A stretch of 64,000 nucleotides of DNA from JACKHO01 sp041398745 (GCA_041398745.1 JAWKUB010000003.1:992001-1056000); one strand, 5' to 3'; counted from the first letter of the stretch, positions 7,257 to 15,007 are shown. A program made the numbers and translations. Notes: generated from the sequence alone by a model not told the origin.

Positions 7257-8291
7257 ATGCATCGTTCTTCACGCGCGGAGCTCCGCTTGGCGCTACAATT
7301 GGCGGGGCAACTGCAGCAGTCCCCTGTGCCAAATGTTCCTTCCGTTCCTCAAGTGCTGTGGAACCGCCTCACTCAACTTCAACGTCAAATCGCGGTCGCT
7401 AATCAGCGTGGTTGGCGTGTGGCAGTGAATTGTTGTGTCGCCGAACTGCGACAGACACTGGAGACGCTGCTGCTGGAACTGGCGCGACTGCAAACAGCCG
7501 TTCAACCGCAGTCGTCGACCTATCGCGCCACAGCCCGGCAAATGCTAGCCGACCTGGAATCCCTGCGGGAAGAGTTCCCGCAGTTTGAAGTGGATCATCA
7601 GGCACAGGAACTTGTCGTCCAGACGGAGAGTATCGAACTCGATGAGGTTTACCTCGGCCCGTTCGAGATCCGGCTGAGTTACGCCGCCACGGCGGCCTTG
7701 GGACTGGGTGACTATCGGGTAGTAGCACTCGATCCCCAACCCGCCGCGTCCGATCATGAAGTCGTGCATCCCCACGTTCGCCATGAATCACTCTGTGAAG
7801 GAGATGCCCAGTCGGCGATTCGGTCAGCCCTGCAGCAGGGGCGATTGTTCGACTTCTTCACGCTCGTCGCTGCCGTACTCCGTACCTACAACTCCGGCAG
7901 TCCCTACGTCACTCTCTCCGAGTGGTTCGGCACGCCGTGCGCGGATTGTGCGGCGGGTGTTTCCGATGACGAGCGTTGGCTCTGCGAGAACTGTAGCAGC
8001 TGTCTGTGCGGCGACTGCATGGTGCGCTGTACTGACTGCGACGACGCCCACTGCCACGAATGCACGATGGGCTGTTCTTACTGTGACGACCGCTGCTGCC
8101 GGTCCTGCCTCCAACCCTGTCGCGACTGTCAGCAGCTGTTCTGCTCGGCGTGTCTCGATGACTATGAAAGGTGCCCCAACTGTGATGAACCAGACGAATC
8201 GACGGAATCTGAGGACGAGGAAGAGACAACAACAGCGCCCGACGCTACGGTTCACACCGACGGCCTGGGCGAAACTGCTGTTCTTGCGTGA
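7257..8291 (+). CDS. E2-like and RING-like fusion protein (ubiquitin-like conjugation)
   Basis: A 344-residue protein. Residues 1-105 are helical. Residues about 105-222 resemble a ubiquitin-conjugating (E2/RWD) fold, with strands (VYLGPFEIRL, YRVVALDP) followed by HPHV at 171-174 and a candidate catalytic cysteine at 180 in ESLCEGDA, matching the eukaryotic HPN...C order. Residues about 228-309 hold some 25 Cys/His residues in repeated CxxC pairs, a RING/B-box-like zinc region. The tail is acidic. ATG 7257 has AGGAG upstream, and an in-frame start at 7182 would lack one. The protein probably takes the modifier from the E1-like enzyme and passes it to targets. No structure-level proof is possible here. 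Confidence 0.75.
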   Translation: MHRSSRAELRLALQLAGQLQQSPVPNVPSVPQVLWNRLTQLQRQIAVANQRGWRVAVNCCVAELRQTLETLLLELARLQTAVQPQSSTYRATARQMLADLESLREEFPQFEVDHQAQELVVQTESIELDEVYLGPFEIRLSYAATAALGLGDYRVVALDPQPAASDHEVVHPHVRHESLCEGDAQSAIRSALQQGRLFDFFTLVAAVLRTYNSGSPYVTLSEWFGTPCADCAAGVSDDERWLCENCSSCLCGDCMVRCTDCDDAHCHECTMGCSYCDDRCCRSCLQPCRDCQQLFCSACLDDYERCPNCDEPDESTESEDEEETTTAPDATVHTDGLGETAVLA

Positions 8292-8874
8292 TTACGGTGA
8301 GACCGAGGTCGGTGGGTTCGGAATCTCATCCACGGAGGACCTGCTGCTGGTTCAGGACATCTGTCTCGTCAAGCAGACGTGTGACTGGGCCTATGTGGCG
8401 TTCGCTGATGACTCGGTCGCCGACTTCTTTGACGCCCAGATCGACGCGGGGCGCCATCCCGCTGAATTCGCTCGCATTTGGCTGCATACGCATCCAGGAG
8501 ACTGTCCGGAACCGAGTGCCGTCGATGAGCAGACATTCGCAACTGTGTTCGGAGCTACCGACTGGTCCGTGATGTTCATCCTGGCCCGCGGTGGTGCTTC
8601 GTATGCCCGGCTTCGCCTGAATGGCGGCCTCAGCCTGGACGTGAAGCTGCGGGTCGAGGTGGACTACTCCGCTGAATTCCCTCCCAGTGATCCGACCGCC
8701 TGGGAAGCAGAGTACCACCAGCATGTGCAGCAGCAGATGGCTGTACCGCGCCCACGCAAAGGGCGGAAACGACAAGACATACCGAAGCAGTTACTTCCCG
8801 ACGACGACACAGACTGGCTGTTCGAGTTCCCGGAAACTGCTGTCCCGAAAGAGGAGTTCAGTCCCTTTACATAA
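8185..8874 (+). CDS. JAB/JAMM metallopeptidase (Mov34/MPN family)
   Basis: A 229-residue protein with a complete JAMM site: Glu41 (TEVGGFGI), then H101-x-H103-x7-S111-x2-D114 in LHTHPGDCPEPSAVD. These residues bind zinc and cleave after ubiquitin-like tails in the family. The ATG at 8185 gives a short basic leader and the usual family start, and overlaps the E2/RING gene by 107 bases in another frame. The C-terminal 60 residues are basic then acidic and look linear. The expected role is to trim the ThiS-like protein (whose tail is not Gly-Gly) or to remove it from targets. Longer upstream frames exist, but they lie within the E2/RING coding sequence. Confidence 0.88.
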   Translation: MNQTNRRNLRTRKRQQQRPTLRFTPTAWAKLLFLRDYGETEVGGFGISSTEDLLLVQDICLVKQTCDWAYVAFADDSVADFFDAQIDAGRHPAEFARIWLHTHPGDCPEPSAVDEQTFATVFGATDWSVMFILARGGASYARLRLNGGLSLDVKLRVEVDYSAEFPPSDPTAWEAEYHQHVQQQMAVPRPRKGRKRQDIPKQLLPDDDTDWLFEFPETAVPKEEFSPFT

Positions 8875-8907
8875 CTTTTCACAACCCGACAGACAGGAGA
8901 TACAGAG

Positions 8908-9576
8908 ATGATTTCTACAACAACGCACGAGACTGATCGATTTGTCCGGCAACAGGAGCTGGTTCCTCGGGAACAGCTTGCCGCAGTGACCTGCACGGTC
9001 ATCGGCGTGGGCGCGATTGGTCGCCAGGTCGCATTGCAGTTGGGCGCGCTGGGCGCACGATCGATCCAACTCATCGACCATGATCACATCGACGCGTCCA
9101 ACATCACGACCCAAGGTTATCTCGCTGCCGAAGTCGGCCAACTCAAAGTTGCAGCAACAGCGGACGCCATCCGGAAGATTGACACTTTCGTCCAAGTGAC
9201 GGGAATCCCAGATCGTTATCGACCCACGCAGACTGTGGGTCAGGCCGTGTTCTGTTGCGTTGATTCCATCGCAGCCCGCACCGCCATCTGGCGCACAATC
9301 AAATCCCGATGCCGGTTCTGGTGTGATGGGCGGATGCTCGGCGAAGTGGTTCGCGTGTTAACCGTCGTGGGTGGCGACGATTCCGAACGCTACGGCCAAT
9401 CACTGTTCCCGCAAGCCGCAGCCCAATCGGGAAGTTGCACATCCCGCAGCACAATCTACGGAGCAGGCATCGCCGCCGGTCTAATGATCCACCAGTTCAC
9501 CCGCTGGTTACGCGGGTTACCGACCGACGCCGACATCACTCTGAACCTGCTGGCGACAGAACTGACGGTAAGCTGA
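8908..9576 (+). CDS. E1-like adenylyltransferase, ThiF/HesA family
   Basis: A 222-residue minimal E1. The nucleotide motif GVGAIG is at 33-38, followed by LIDHDHIDASNITTQGY, with the acidic residues and N65 that contact ATP in ThiF/MoeB enzymes, and CCVDSIAARTAIW near 116-128. A cysteine at 177 in SGSCTSRSTIYGAG sits where ThiF-fold enzymes keep their thiol, so it is the best active-site candidate. No separate Cys domain or UFD is present. The start follows AGGAGATACAGAG. It should adenylate the ThiS-like protein C-terminus and pass it to the E2-like cysteine. Confidence 0.88.
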   Translation: MISTTTHETDRFVRQQELVPREQLAAVTCTVIGVGAIGRQVALQLGALGARSIQLIDHDHIDASNITTQGYLAAEVGQLKVAATADAIRKIDTFVQVTGIPDRYRPTQTVGQAVFCCVDSIAARTAIWRTIKSRCRFWCDGRMLGEVVRVLTVVGGDDSERYGQSLFPQAAAQSGSCTSRSTIYGAGIAAGLMIHQFTRWLRGLPTDADITLNLLATELTVS

Positions 9577-9656
9577 GTTCCGCGTGCGACGTTCGATCAG
9601 TCACTTACCCCAACAATATAAAGGAATTTCTTCAGACGACGATTTAAGGAGGTCTC

Positions 9657-9791
9657 ATGGAGTCATTGCTGACGGTACTGATGCTCAGTGCCCTCTGCTG
9701 GTACTTCTACAGGTGGGGAAAACAGCTCGGCAGCCGCAAAGGCTACCACGCCGGTCGCCGCAACCGACGACCCAATCAGCACCGACGCTGA
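9657..9791 (+). CDS. 44-residue membrane peptide
   Basis: ATG 9657 is preceded by AAGGAGG, the strongest ribosome site in this island. The product has one hydrophobic segment (LLTVLMLSALCWYFY) followed by a very basic tail (KGYHAGRRNRR), which predicts a single-pass membrane peptide with a positively charged cytoplasmic end. It lies 80 bases after the E1-like gene and just before the operon terminator, so it is probably co-transcribed. The function is unknown. A small membrane tether or a toxin-like peptide is possible. Confidence 0.6.
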   Translation: MESLLTVLMLSALCWYFYRWGKQLGSRKGYHAGRRNRRPNQHRR

Positions 9792-9810
9792 TGATAGCTA
9801 AGCCAGGTAC

Positions 9811-9848
9811 AGGGTCGCCCTTTCGGGCGACCCTCCCCACCTTTCTTT
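9811..9848 (+). terminator. rho-independent terminator of the ubiquitin-like operon
   Basis: A perfect 10-bp stem (AGGGTCGCCC / GGGCGACCCT) with a TTTC loop is followed by a pyrimidine run ending CTTTCTTTT. An outer GATAGCT / AGCTATC pair extends it. Confidence 0.88.
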
Positions 9849-10008
9849 TAGCTATCAGGCAGGAGTTGACTTCCGGCATGTGCGAGCGACAGTTCCGCGG
9901 GACGTGGGCTTCAAGTGAATCCCCGCTATCGAGAAATCAGAGAAACTGGAAACAGATGACCGAAAAGGCAGAACGCACTTGTCATTGAGCGATCGTACAA
10001 CAACTGAG

Positions 10009-10984
10009 AGTGTCTCATTGAATCGACACTCTTGGTGCTGGTTGGTGTTTGATGGATGTTGTTTGTATTTCTCGGAGGACATCCATGCGTATAGCGTCGG
10101 TGATTCTATTGTCGTCAGAGGTGTAGTCGACATTGCTGAAGTGGTCGCGGTCGCGAAAGACTGAATCCAGGCTGGTGCAGCCGGCGAAGATTGTATTGCT
10201 GGCGGCGGAGGCTCTGCAAAGTAAGGGAATTGCCCGGCGACTGAAGACCGATCCCGGCAACGTCGGACGTTGGCGAAGTCACTTTGCCACTGGTGTGCTG
10301 AAGGCCATCGAGAAGGAAGCAGCGGGGCGTGGTCAAGTGTCCTCAGCGAAACTGGTCTGCAACGTTATGGGAAAGACAACCCAGGAAAAGCCGCTGTAGA
10401 CATCCGCCAGGGCACGCTATTGTGTTGCCCGTGGATGAGAAGAGTTAGATTCAGGCACTCAATCGCACGCGAAAGAGCCTGCCAATGTTCCCCGGGGCAA
10501 CTAGGCACTTTGACCCACGACTACAAGCGGAATGGCACCACGGCTCTCTTTGCCGCGATGAGCATCGCCGATGGCAGCGTACTGGCCGACATCAAAAAAC
10601 GGCATCGTCGCCAGGAATGGCTGGATTTTCTGAAGACGATTGATGAGGCATACCCCGAGGGCGACCTGCACATCATTTGCGACAACTACGCCACGCACAA
10701 ACACGAGAAAGTTCGCCGCTGGCTGAAGCGTCACCCTCGCTTTCGCTTGCACTTCACATCGACGCGCAGTTCGTCGCTCAACCTCGTCGAACGTTTGTTC
10801 TGCGAGTTGACCGCGAAATCGATTCGCCGTGGTTCATTTCGGAATGTCGCCGAGTTGGAAGCCGCAATCTGGGACTACATCGGTCACAGCAACGACCACC
10901 CCAAACCTTTCCACTGGACCGCACCGCCGATAGAACAACGCTGCCCGCGCCGCACTCGATAACGTGCAATCGCAATGAGACACT
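10009..10984 (+). mobile_element. IS630-family element, degenerate
   Basis: About 976 bases bounded by matching 12-bp inverted ends (AGTGTCTCATTG at 10009-10020 and its complement CAATGAGACACT at 10973-10984). It contains a disrupted IS630-type transposase. No clear TA duplication was seen at both edges. The insertion lies just after the terminator of the ubiquitin-like operon and does not break a gene. Confidence 0.8.
10133..10962 (+). pseudogene. IS630-family transposase, frameshifted
   Basis: The N-terminal part (10133-10399) has the helix-turn-helix of IS630 transposases (AEALQSKGIARRLKTDPGNVGRW). The C-terminal part, in another frame to 10962, has the DDE region with LTHDYKRNGTTALFAA, HIICDNYATHKH and SLNLVERLFCELT. 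Between them, the segment expected to read VDEKSQIQALNRT is interrupted by a TAG codon near 10446 and by frame changes. The element therefore cannot make an intact transposase. Copies of this family are common in planctomycetes and cyanobacteria. Confidence 0.85.
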
Positions 10985-11035
10985 AGAATAGCGAGGACGC
11001 CCTCTCATCCGTCATTCTATGCTGGAAGGCAATCA

Positions 11036-11920
11036 TTATCGTGACTCATCGTATGCAGATGTTGTCGGGCGAAGGAACCCGGTAATGGCGTAGACCGTGC
11101 CGGCGTAGCGATGCTCGGCCGCAAGTTCTCGTGCTTTCTCAACAATTTGATCGAGTCCATTCCGCTGGCTGAAATGATAGAGAACAAGTGACTTCGCGTT
11201 GCACTTGCAGGCGAAGTCAAATGCTTCAGTCATTGTAGAATGATGATTGCCAACTCGTTCTTCGCCATCTAGAAAAGTACACTCATGCAGCAACACGTCT
11301 ACGTCCTCAAGCAGCATGGGCGCGATTCCAGGGCCAGTGTCTCCAGTGATTGCGAACACGTTGTGCTCGTATTCCTCAGTGATCTCGATGCCTTGCAGTC
11401 GCAGCTCCTTGATTTGTGCACTATGTAGTTGTCGGAATTGGGACTTGAGCCGATTTCGGTTTTCCAGGATTCGGTAACCTAATGAAGGCACTCCATGGTA
11501 GGCGCGAAAGCACTCGACCGTCCAATTGCGCACGTTAATGCGATCGCCTTCGTGAAGGCCGGTCCATGTTGTGAGTTCACATGCGTCTGAAGCGATCTGT
11601 CGACACATTTGTCGAATTGGTTCGAGTTGACATTCAGCTTCAGCTGGATAGTAAATCCGCAGTCGTTTCATTCGGTCACCACGCATGGTAAGGCGTGATG
11701 CCAGAAATCCGGGCAGTCCACCAACATGATCGTAATGTGCGTGGCTCAGGAAGATCGTATCCGGGAGAAAGACGCGACTACGCAGCCAGGTTGAAATGCC
11801 TTCCCCCGCGTCAAACATGGTTCGCGAGGGAACATGAATAATCCATGTTGAGAATGGCCCGGAAAATCCATCGAGCTGTTGGTGAAGAATTCCGGTCAGT
11901 GTGGTGTGCACAGTCTGCAT
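11036..11920 (-). CDS. RNase Z-like metallo-beta-lactamase-fold hydrolase
   Basis: A 294-residue protein with the metal motif SHAHYDHVGG (HxHxDH) near residue 79 and later metal-ligand segments (ITGDTG and LLHECTF). A motif FRAYHGVPSLGYRI resembles the PxxxYG-like region of RNase Z, which matures tRNA 3' ends, and HHST (HxxT) fits as well. ATG 11920 is chosen because GGAGTGTAAG precedes it. An in-frame ATG at 11932 is the alternative. It stands alone between an IS element and a terminator. It could be a true RNase Z or a related phosphodiesterase. The Zn-hydrolase fold itself is certain. Confidence 0.85.
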   Translation of the reverse strand: MQTVHTTLTGILHQQLDGFSGPFSTWIIHVPSRTMFDAGEGISTWLRSRVFLPDTIFLSHAHYDHVGGLPGFLASRLTMRGDRMKRLRIYYPAEAECQLEPIRQMCRQIASDACELTTWTGLHEGDRINVRNWTVECFRAYHGVPSLGYRILENRNRLKSQFRQLHSAQIKELRLQGIEITEEYEHNVFAITGDTGPGIAPMLLEDVDVLLHECTFLDGEERVGNHHSTMTEAFDFACKCNAKSLVLYHFSQRNGLDQIVEKARELAAEHRYAGTVYAITGFLRPTTSAYDESR

Positions 11921-11941
11921 CTTACACTCCATATACGTAAG

Positions 11942-11977
11942 AACAGGCTGTGCCGGGAAAACGTGGCACAGCCTGTT
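11942..11977 (-). terminator. terminator-like hairpin
   Basis: A perfect 13-bp inverted repeat (AACAGGCTGTGCC / GGCACAGCCTGTT) sits between the lipoprotein gene and the RNase Z-like gene. The minus-strand T-run is weak, so a processing role is possible. Confidence 0.65.
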
Positions 11978-11990
11978 TTGGACCGCTTAG

Positions 11991-12209
11991 TCAGTCAAAG
12001 TGAGGAGAGCCATACGCTTCAGCGTATCCATTGGATATTTCACGTTGCAACTCAAGCCTGTCCATTTCCATTTCGTACCAGCTCTCGGTAGCTTGTCGGT
12101 CACGCTCTGCCTGACTTGTTCCGTAAGGCGAACCTGCCGGTGAATTCGAATCGCATCCGGTAGTGGCGATGCCAAGACAGACAAGCAGAATGGGAAGTAG
12201 TGTCTTCAT
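11991..12209 (-). CDS. small lipoprotein
   Basis: A 72-residue precursor with a short signal peptide (MKTLLPILLVCLGIATTG) and a cysteine at 19 in a TTGC lipobox. The mature part is small, charged and Gln/Glu-rich, with a helix (ESWYEMEMDRLELQREI). ATG 12209 follows an AGGAG site. It lies 64 bases after the coiled-coil membrane protein gene at 12274-12852 and probably shares its promoter at about 12914-12942. Function unknown. It is one of several envelope proteins in this block. Confidence 0.75.
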   Translation of the reverse strand: MKTLLPILLVCLGIATTGCDSNSPAGSPYGTSQAERDRQATESWYEMEMDRLELQREISNGYAEAYGSPHFD

Positions 12210-12273
12210 TTTGGACTCCTGTTCGTTAATCGGGGTGTGGTGATGTTGATTTGTCAGTTGGATCAGGTGCGAG

Positions 12274-12852
12274 CTATGCCGTAAGTCTTCCCAACAGGGC
12301 CTTGGCACGCACGTTGGTCTTTGCCTTTGACTGCAGGGCGAGGATGAACCCCGTTTGTTCGAGTTCGTCCTTTTGGTCCCAAATGTCATGGGTAAGCGAA
12401 ACAGCCTCTTCGAGAGAGTGGCCAATGAGTTGCGTTATCTCAGTAATCGCGACACGAGTGTGGTGGGCAAGCCCCAAGATGCCTCTCGCGACGGAATTCT
12501 CCTCCGACTTCTTTGCGAGCAGTGCAGCGAAGAGTTTCCAGGTTGTGTCTTCCATATCTGGCACACAATCCCGAATGACCTCCAAGGCAGTTGCTGGCGA
12601 CTCAATCAGCTGATCAACTGCAGAGTCCATTTTTGCAATGTGCTGCTGTGCCTGTTCGCGTTGACGATTCTCTTCTGCCTGTCTTACCCAGGCAATTTGC
12701 CGGGCCGCTTCCAGGCGTCGGCGATGTTCATCCTCTTGAGCCTGTCGCTGCGAATCAGCGAGGTATTCCACGCCCTTGTAGGCACCATAGCCGACCAGTG
12801 CCGCCATCCCGAGTCCCATTAATCCGCTGACGAGGTTGTTTGAATTGCTCAT
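12274..12852 (-). CDS. membrane-anchored coiled-coil protein
   Basis: A 192-residue protein with an N-terminal hydrophobic segment at about 8-27 (SGLMGLGMAALVGYGAYKGV), a long charged coiled coil (about 33-75, rich in Q, R and E), and a helical C-terminal domain of about 110 residues. No family is recognised. GGGGAGA precedes the ATG. It carries one of the shared GTCAC-N18-TAYNGG promoters 62 bases upstream, and a small lipoprotein gene follows. The N-terminal anchor with a cytoplasmic coiled coil suggests a scaffold in the inner membrane. This is inference. Confidence 0.75.
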   Translation of the reverse strand: MSNSNNLVSGLMGLGMAALVGYGAYKGVEYLADSQRQAQEDEHRRRLEAARQIAWVRQAEENRQREQAQQHIAKMDSAVDQLIESPATALEVIRDCVPDMEDTTWKLFAALLAKKSEENSVARGILGLAHHTRVAITEITQLIGHSLEEAVSLTHDIWDQKDELEQTGFILALQSKAKTNVRAKALLGRLTA

Positions 12853-12913
12853 CTGTCTTCTCCCCAGAAGTTTTCAGTGTGAGGCAAGCTGATTGCTCGC
12901 CCCTCTCATAAAC

Positions 12914-12942
12914 CCTGTAGTCGCCACTCCCGAAAACGTGAC
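12914..12942 (-). promoter_or_regulatory. shared promoter GTCAC-N18-TACAGG (site 1)
   Basis: On the minus strand, GTCAC (12942-12938) and TACAGG (12919-12914) are separated by exactly 18 bases. The site lies 62 bases before the start of the coiled-coil membrane protein gene (12852). Confidence 0.75.
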
Positions 12943-12988
12943 GCAGAGTTTCACTGAAAATCCGAAAAGTCCTGTGACCAAACCGAAC

Positions 12989-13026
12989 CAGCCCCCACAT
13001 CGTTGGGATTCACGATGCGGGGGCTG
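12989..13026 (-). terminator. rho-independent-type terminator
   Basis: The stem CAGCCCCC-A-CATCGT / ACGATG-C-GGGGGCTG lies just downstream of the lipoprotein gene that ends at 13052. Confidence 0.75.
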
Positions 13027-13051
13027 CTTAAGGCATGAAATTCACGACCCG

Positions 13052-13495
13052 TCATTGACGGTAGAACGGGGGAGCGCTTGCATTGTCGAAAATGGCCTGG
13101 CCATCGTCTGCCATCGACATGACACGGCTATAGCCACCAGTGGTCACTCCAGCGCTTCCGTATGCAATTGATGTCCCCTGCAACTGCAGCCGATTGTCGC
13201 CCAACATCTGCCAGGTTCCTGAGATTTCGGAGGTCACGTCGAATCCGAACGGATTGTCTCTTGCCACCTCCGTGTTGGAATTCATTTCAAACTGACCGTT
13301 GGCGTAGATAATGAGTTCACGCTGGCTGATGTTGGCGCCATACTCATGGACTTGCACCCACGTGCCCACAGGTGACGACGAATCGCACCCCACGAGGCAC
13401 GTCATCAAAATGACTGCGGTGGTGGCCGTCAAAAATCCTTTAATCGCATTGATCCAATCTGCTGTGAAACACTGGTCGTTCTGGTTGGTGAACAC
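13052..13495 (-). CDS. lipoprotein, hypothetical
   Basis: A 147-residue precursor. A charged N-terminus is followed by a hydrophobic stretch (GFLTATTAVILMTCLVGC) with a lipobox ending at cysteine 37. The mature domain is beta-rich (VGTWVQVHEYG, ISGTWQMLGDNRLQLQG), which suggests a lipocalin-like or META-like barrel. It starts at GTG 13495 with GGGAG upstream, and no better internal start exists. The shared promoter motif lies 63 bases upstream. The GTW...GTWQ pattern is typical of small stress-related envelope lipoproteins, but no specific family can be named. Confidence 0.75.
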   Translation of the reverse strand: MFTNQNDQCFTADWINAIKGFLTATTAVILMTCLVGCDSSSPVGTWVQVHEYGANISQRELIIYANGQFEMNSNTEVARDNPFGFDVTSEISGTWQMLGDNRLQLQGTSIAYGSAGVTTGGYSRVMSMADDGQAIFDNASAPPFYRQ

Positions 13496-13557
13496 TTTTT
13501 TCTCCCGTGGTCTGAAGTTGGTTGCAGACAGCCATGCTTAACTGCCTGTCTAAATCT

Positions 13558-13586
13558 CCCGTAGATCTCAACCGCAGAGCCGTGAC
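13558..13586 (-). promoter_or_regulatory. shared promoter GTCAC-N18-TACGGG (site 2)
   Basis: On the minus strand, GTCAC (13586-13582) and TACGGG (13563-13558) are separated by 18 bases. The site lies 63 bases before the lipoprotein start at 13495. Confidence 0.78.
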
Positions 13587-13629
13587 ATACAATTCCCGGA
13601 AAATACGGAGGCATGCGACTACAAAGAGA

Positions 13630-13672
13630 AGCGGCCTCACTTCAGTCATGTTTCGACTGAAGCAAGGCCGCT
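13630..13672 (-). terminator. rho-independent terminator
   Basis: The outer stem AGCGGCCT / AGGCCGCT encloses TTCAGTC / GACTGAA, followed on the minus strand by TCTCTTTG. It serves the gene ending at 13715. Confidence 0.8.
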
Positions 13673-13714
13673 CAGGGGAGTTCCGGATTATCAACTTTTG
13701 GGCAATGTCCGAAT

Positions 13715-14293
13715 TCAGTCGATAGCGTCGAGGTAACCATTGATGATTTCCGATGTCACGCGAATTTGCTCAGCTTGCATCTTGTGATAGAGCAGCTGTT
13801 CACTCGGTGGCAGTTTCGCAATGATGCTTGGGGTCACTTCATTGCGTACCCACTCAGGTAGCTGGCGAAAATCCACAATTCGGGCACGCAACTTCTGTCC
13901 AACCTGACTTTTGTCGTCATGTTGATCGATCCGATATGAAATCCGCAGTGAATCGGCGTCGATGACATCCAAGCGTGCCTTCTCCGTACTCCCCACCTTT
14001 TCATTCCCAACTGCTGGCCAAGAGACAGTCAGTCGTTCCATGTCGTCTGAGAACACGAATCGAGCCCGGCTCACACCATAATGCTCTCGATCCTCATGCA
14101 ACTGCGACACCTGAATCAAATCTCCCTTTTCCATCGCCCCATCGTCGCCAAGGAGAATGTAGTACAAATCGCAGTGAACGCGTTCACTGTCGACAGTCAT
14201 GGTTGAGTCCTCGAAAGCAATCGAAAGCATGTCCCCGGCCATCGACAATTTGGCGGCGAACAAAACGACAAGGAATGTGATAACTCGAAACAT
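13715..14293 (-). CDS. secreted hypothetical protein
   Basis: A 192-residue protein with an N-terminal signal peptide (MFRVITFLVVLFAAKLSMAG). The mature part has beta strands (SIAFEDSTMTVDSERVHCDLYYILL) and a C-terminal helix (LLYHKMQAEQIRVTSEIINGYL). ATG 14293 is preferred to an upstream start at 14455 because a signal peptide begins there and the longer form would run across the shared promoter. A GAGGAC sequence precedes it. Function unknown. It is a regulon member by its promoter at 14365-14393. Confidence 0.75.
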   Translation of the reverse strand: MFRVITFLVVLFAAKLSMAGDMLSIAFEDSTMTVDSERVHCDLYYILLGDDGAMEKGDLIQVSQLHEDREHYGVSRARFVFSDDMERLTVSWPAVGNEKVGSTEKARLDVIDADSLRISYRIDQHDDKSQVGQKLRARIVDFRQLPEWVRNEVTPSIIAKLPPSEQLLYHKMQAEQIRVTSEIINGYLDAID

Positions 14294-14364
14294 GGGAACG
14301 TCCTCTAGGTGCAGTGGGTGAATTGGTTTGCGAGGATTCAAAGCAATCCTCGCCTCTCTACTCT

Positions 14365-14393
14365 CCCGTACACACTCGCCGCAAAACTGTGAC
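14365..14393 (-). promoter_or_regulatory. shared promoter GTCAC-N18-TACGGG (site 3)
   Basis: On the minus strand, GTCAC (14393-14389) and TACGGG (14370-14365) are separated by 18 bases. The site lies 72 bases before the secreted protein start at 14293. Confidence 0.8.
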
Positions 14394-14424
14394 AGCAATT
14401 TCGCGGATTTCTCTCCCGAATGCG

Positions 14425-14459
14425 AAAAAACTCGATGCACCCTGGGAAGGCGCATCGAG
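14425..14459 (-). terminator. rho-independent terminator
   Basis: The minus-strand stem CTCGATGCGCC / GGTGCATCGAG is followed by TTTTTT. It ends the lipoprotein gene at 14488. Confidence 0.9.
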
Positions 14460-14487
14460 CTTGCGATGAAGATGAGTCACAAATCGC

Positions 14488-14919
14488 TCAGAAGCGTTTT
14501 GACCAATGGATGCAGTTGACTGACGACAACATCCAGTCCTCACTATTGCCCCAGTGTGCGTAGTCCACGCTCGCACGCATCGACCACTTCTCGTACGAGT
14601 ATTTGTCAATCAGGTCCATGTCGACAATGAATCGCGTCTCATTCTCGTCACCATTGACGCTGACAATGTGGACGTTCTCGAACTCTTCTGGGCCAGCAAA
14701 CGTCCATGCGCTCTGTCCCGTCCATACAGACTCGCCTAGTAAGTCAACGGCAATTTCAGCAGCCGCCCTGTCGTGATCTTCCTGCGTTACGCCGCCGCAG
14801 CCGGTCAGCAGCGAGCTAAGCAGCAATCCTGCGGCCAGAGCCAGTTTTGAGCGAAGGGCACTCCTGCACTTGCCAGACTCCACTCCAGCATTGCCGAATT
14901 TGGTGAACAGACTTCTCAT
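14488..14919 (-). CDS. lipoprotein, hypothetical
   Basis: A 143-residue precursor with a basic N-terminal extension, a hydrophobic core (LALAAGLLLSSLLTG) and a lipobox cysteine in LLTGC at about 41. The mature domain is about 100 residues and beta-rich (TRFIVDMDLIDKYSYEKWSMRASVDYAHWG). GGGGAGTATGG precedes the ATG. The promoter motif lies 60 bases upstream. No family is recognised. Confidence 0.75.
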   Translation of the reverse strand: MRSLFTKFGNAGVESGKCRSALRSKLALAAGLLLSSLLTGCGGVTQEDHDRAAAEIAVDLLGESVWTGQSAWTFAGPEEFENVHIVSVNGDENETRFIVDMDLIDKYSYEKWSMRASVDYAHWGNSEDWMLSSVNCIHWSKRF

Positions 14920-14978
14920 TGTTCCATACTCCCCATCAGGTCAAGTTGATTTTGGCCACGCATTGCGGCCTACAACTA

Positions 14979-15007
14979 CCTATAGGGAGATGACATCAAA
15001 GTGTGAC
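14979..15007 (-). promoter_or_regulatory. shared promoter GTCAC-N18-TATAGG (site 4)
   Basis: On the minus strand, GTCAC (15007-15003) and TATAGG (14984-14979) are separated by 18 bases. The site lies 60 bases before the lipoprotein start at 14919. Confidence 0.78.

Noticed and set aside
7756..8184. Longer N-terminal form of the JAB protein
   Set aside because: It would read a Cys/Arg/Thr-rich out-of-frame copy of the E2/RING gene. The family start fits ATG 8185.
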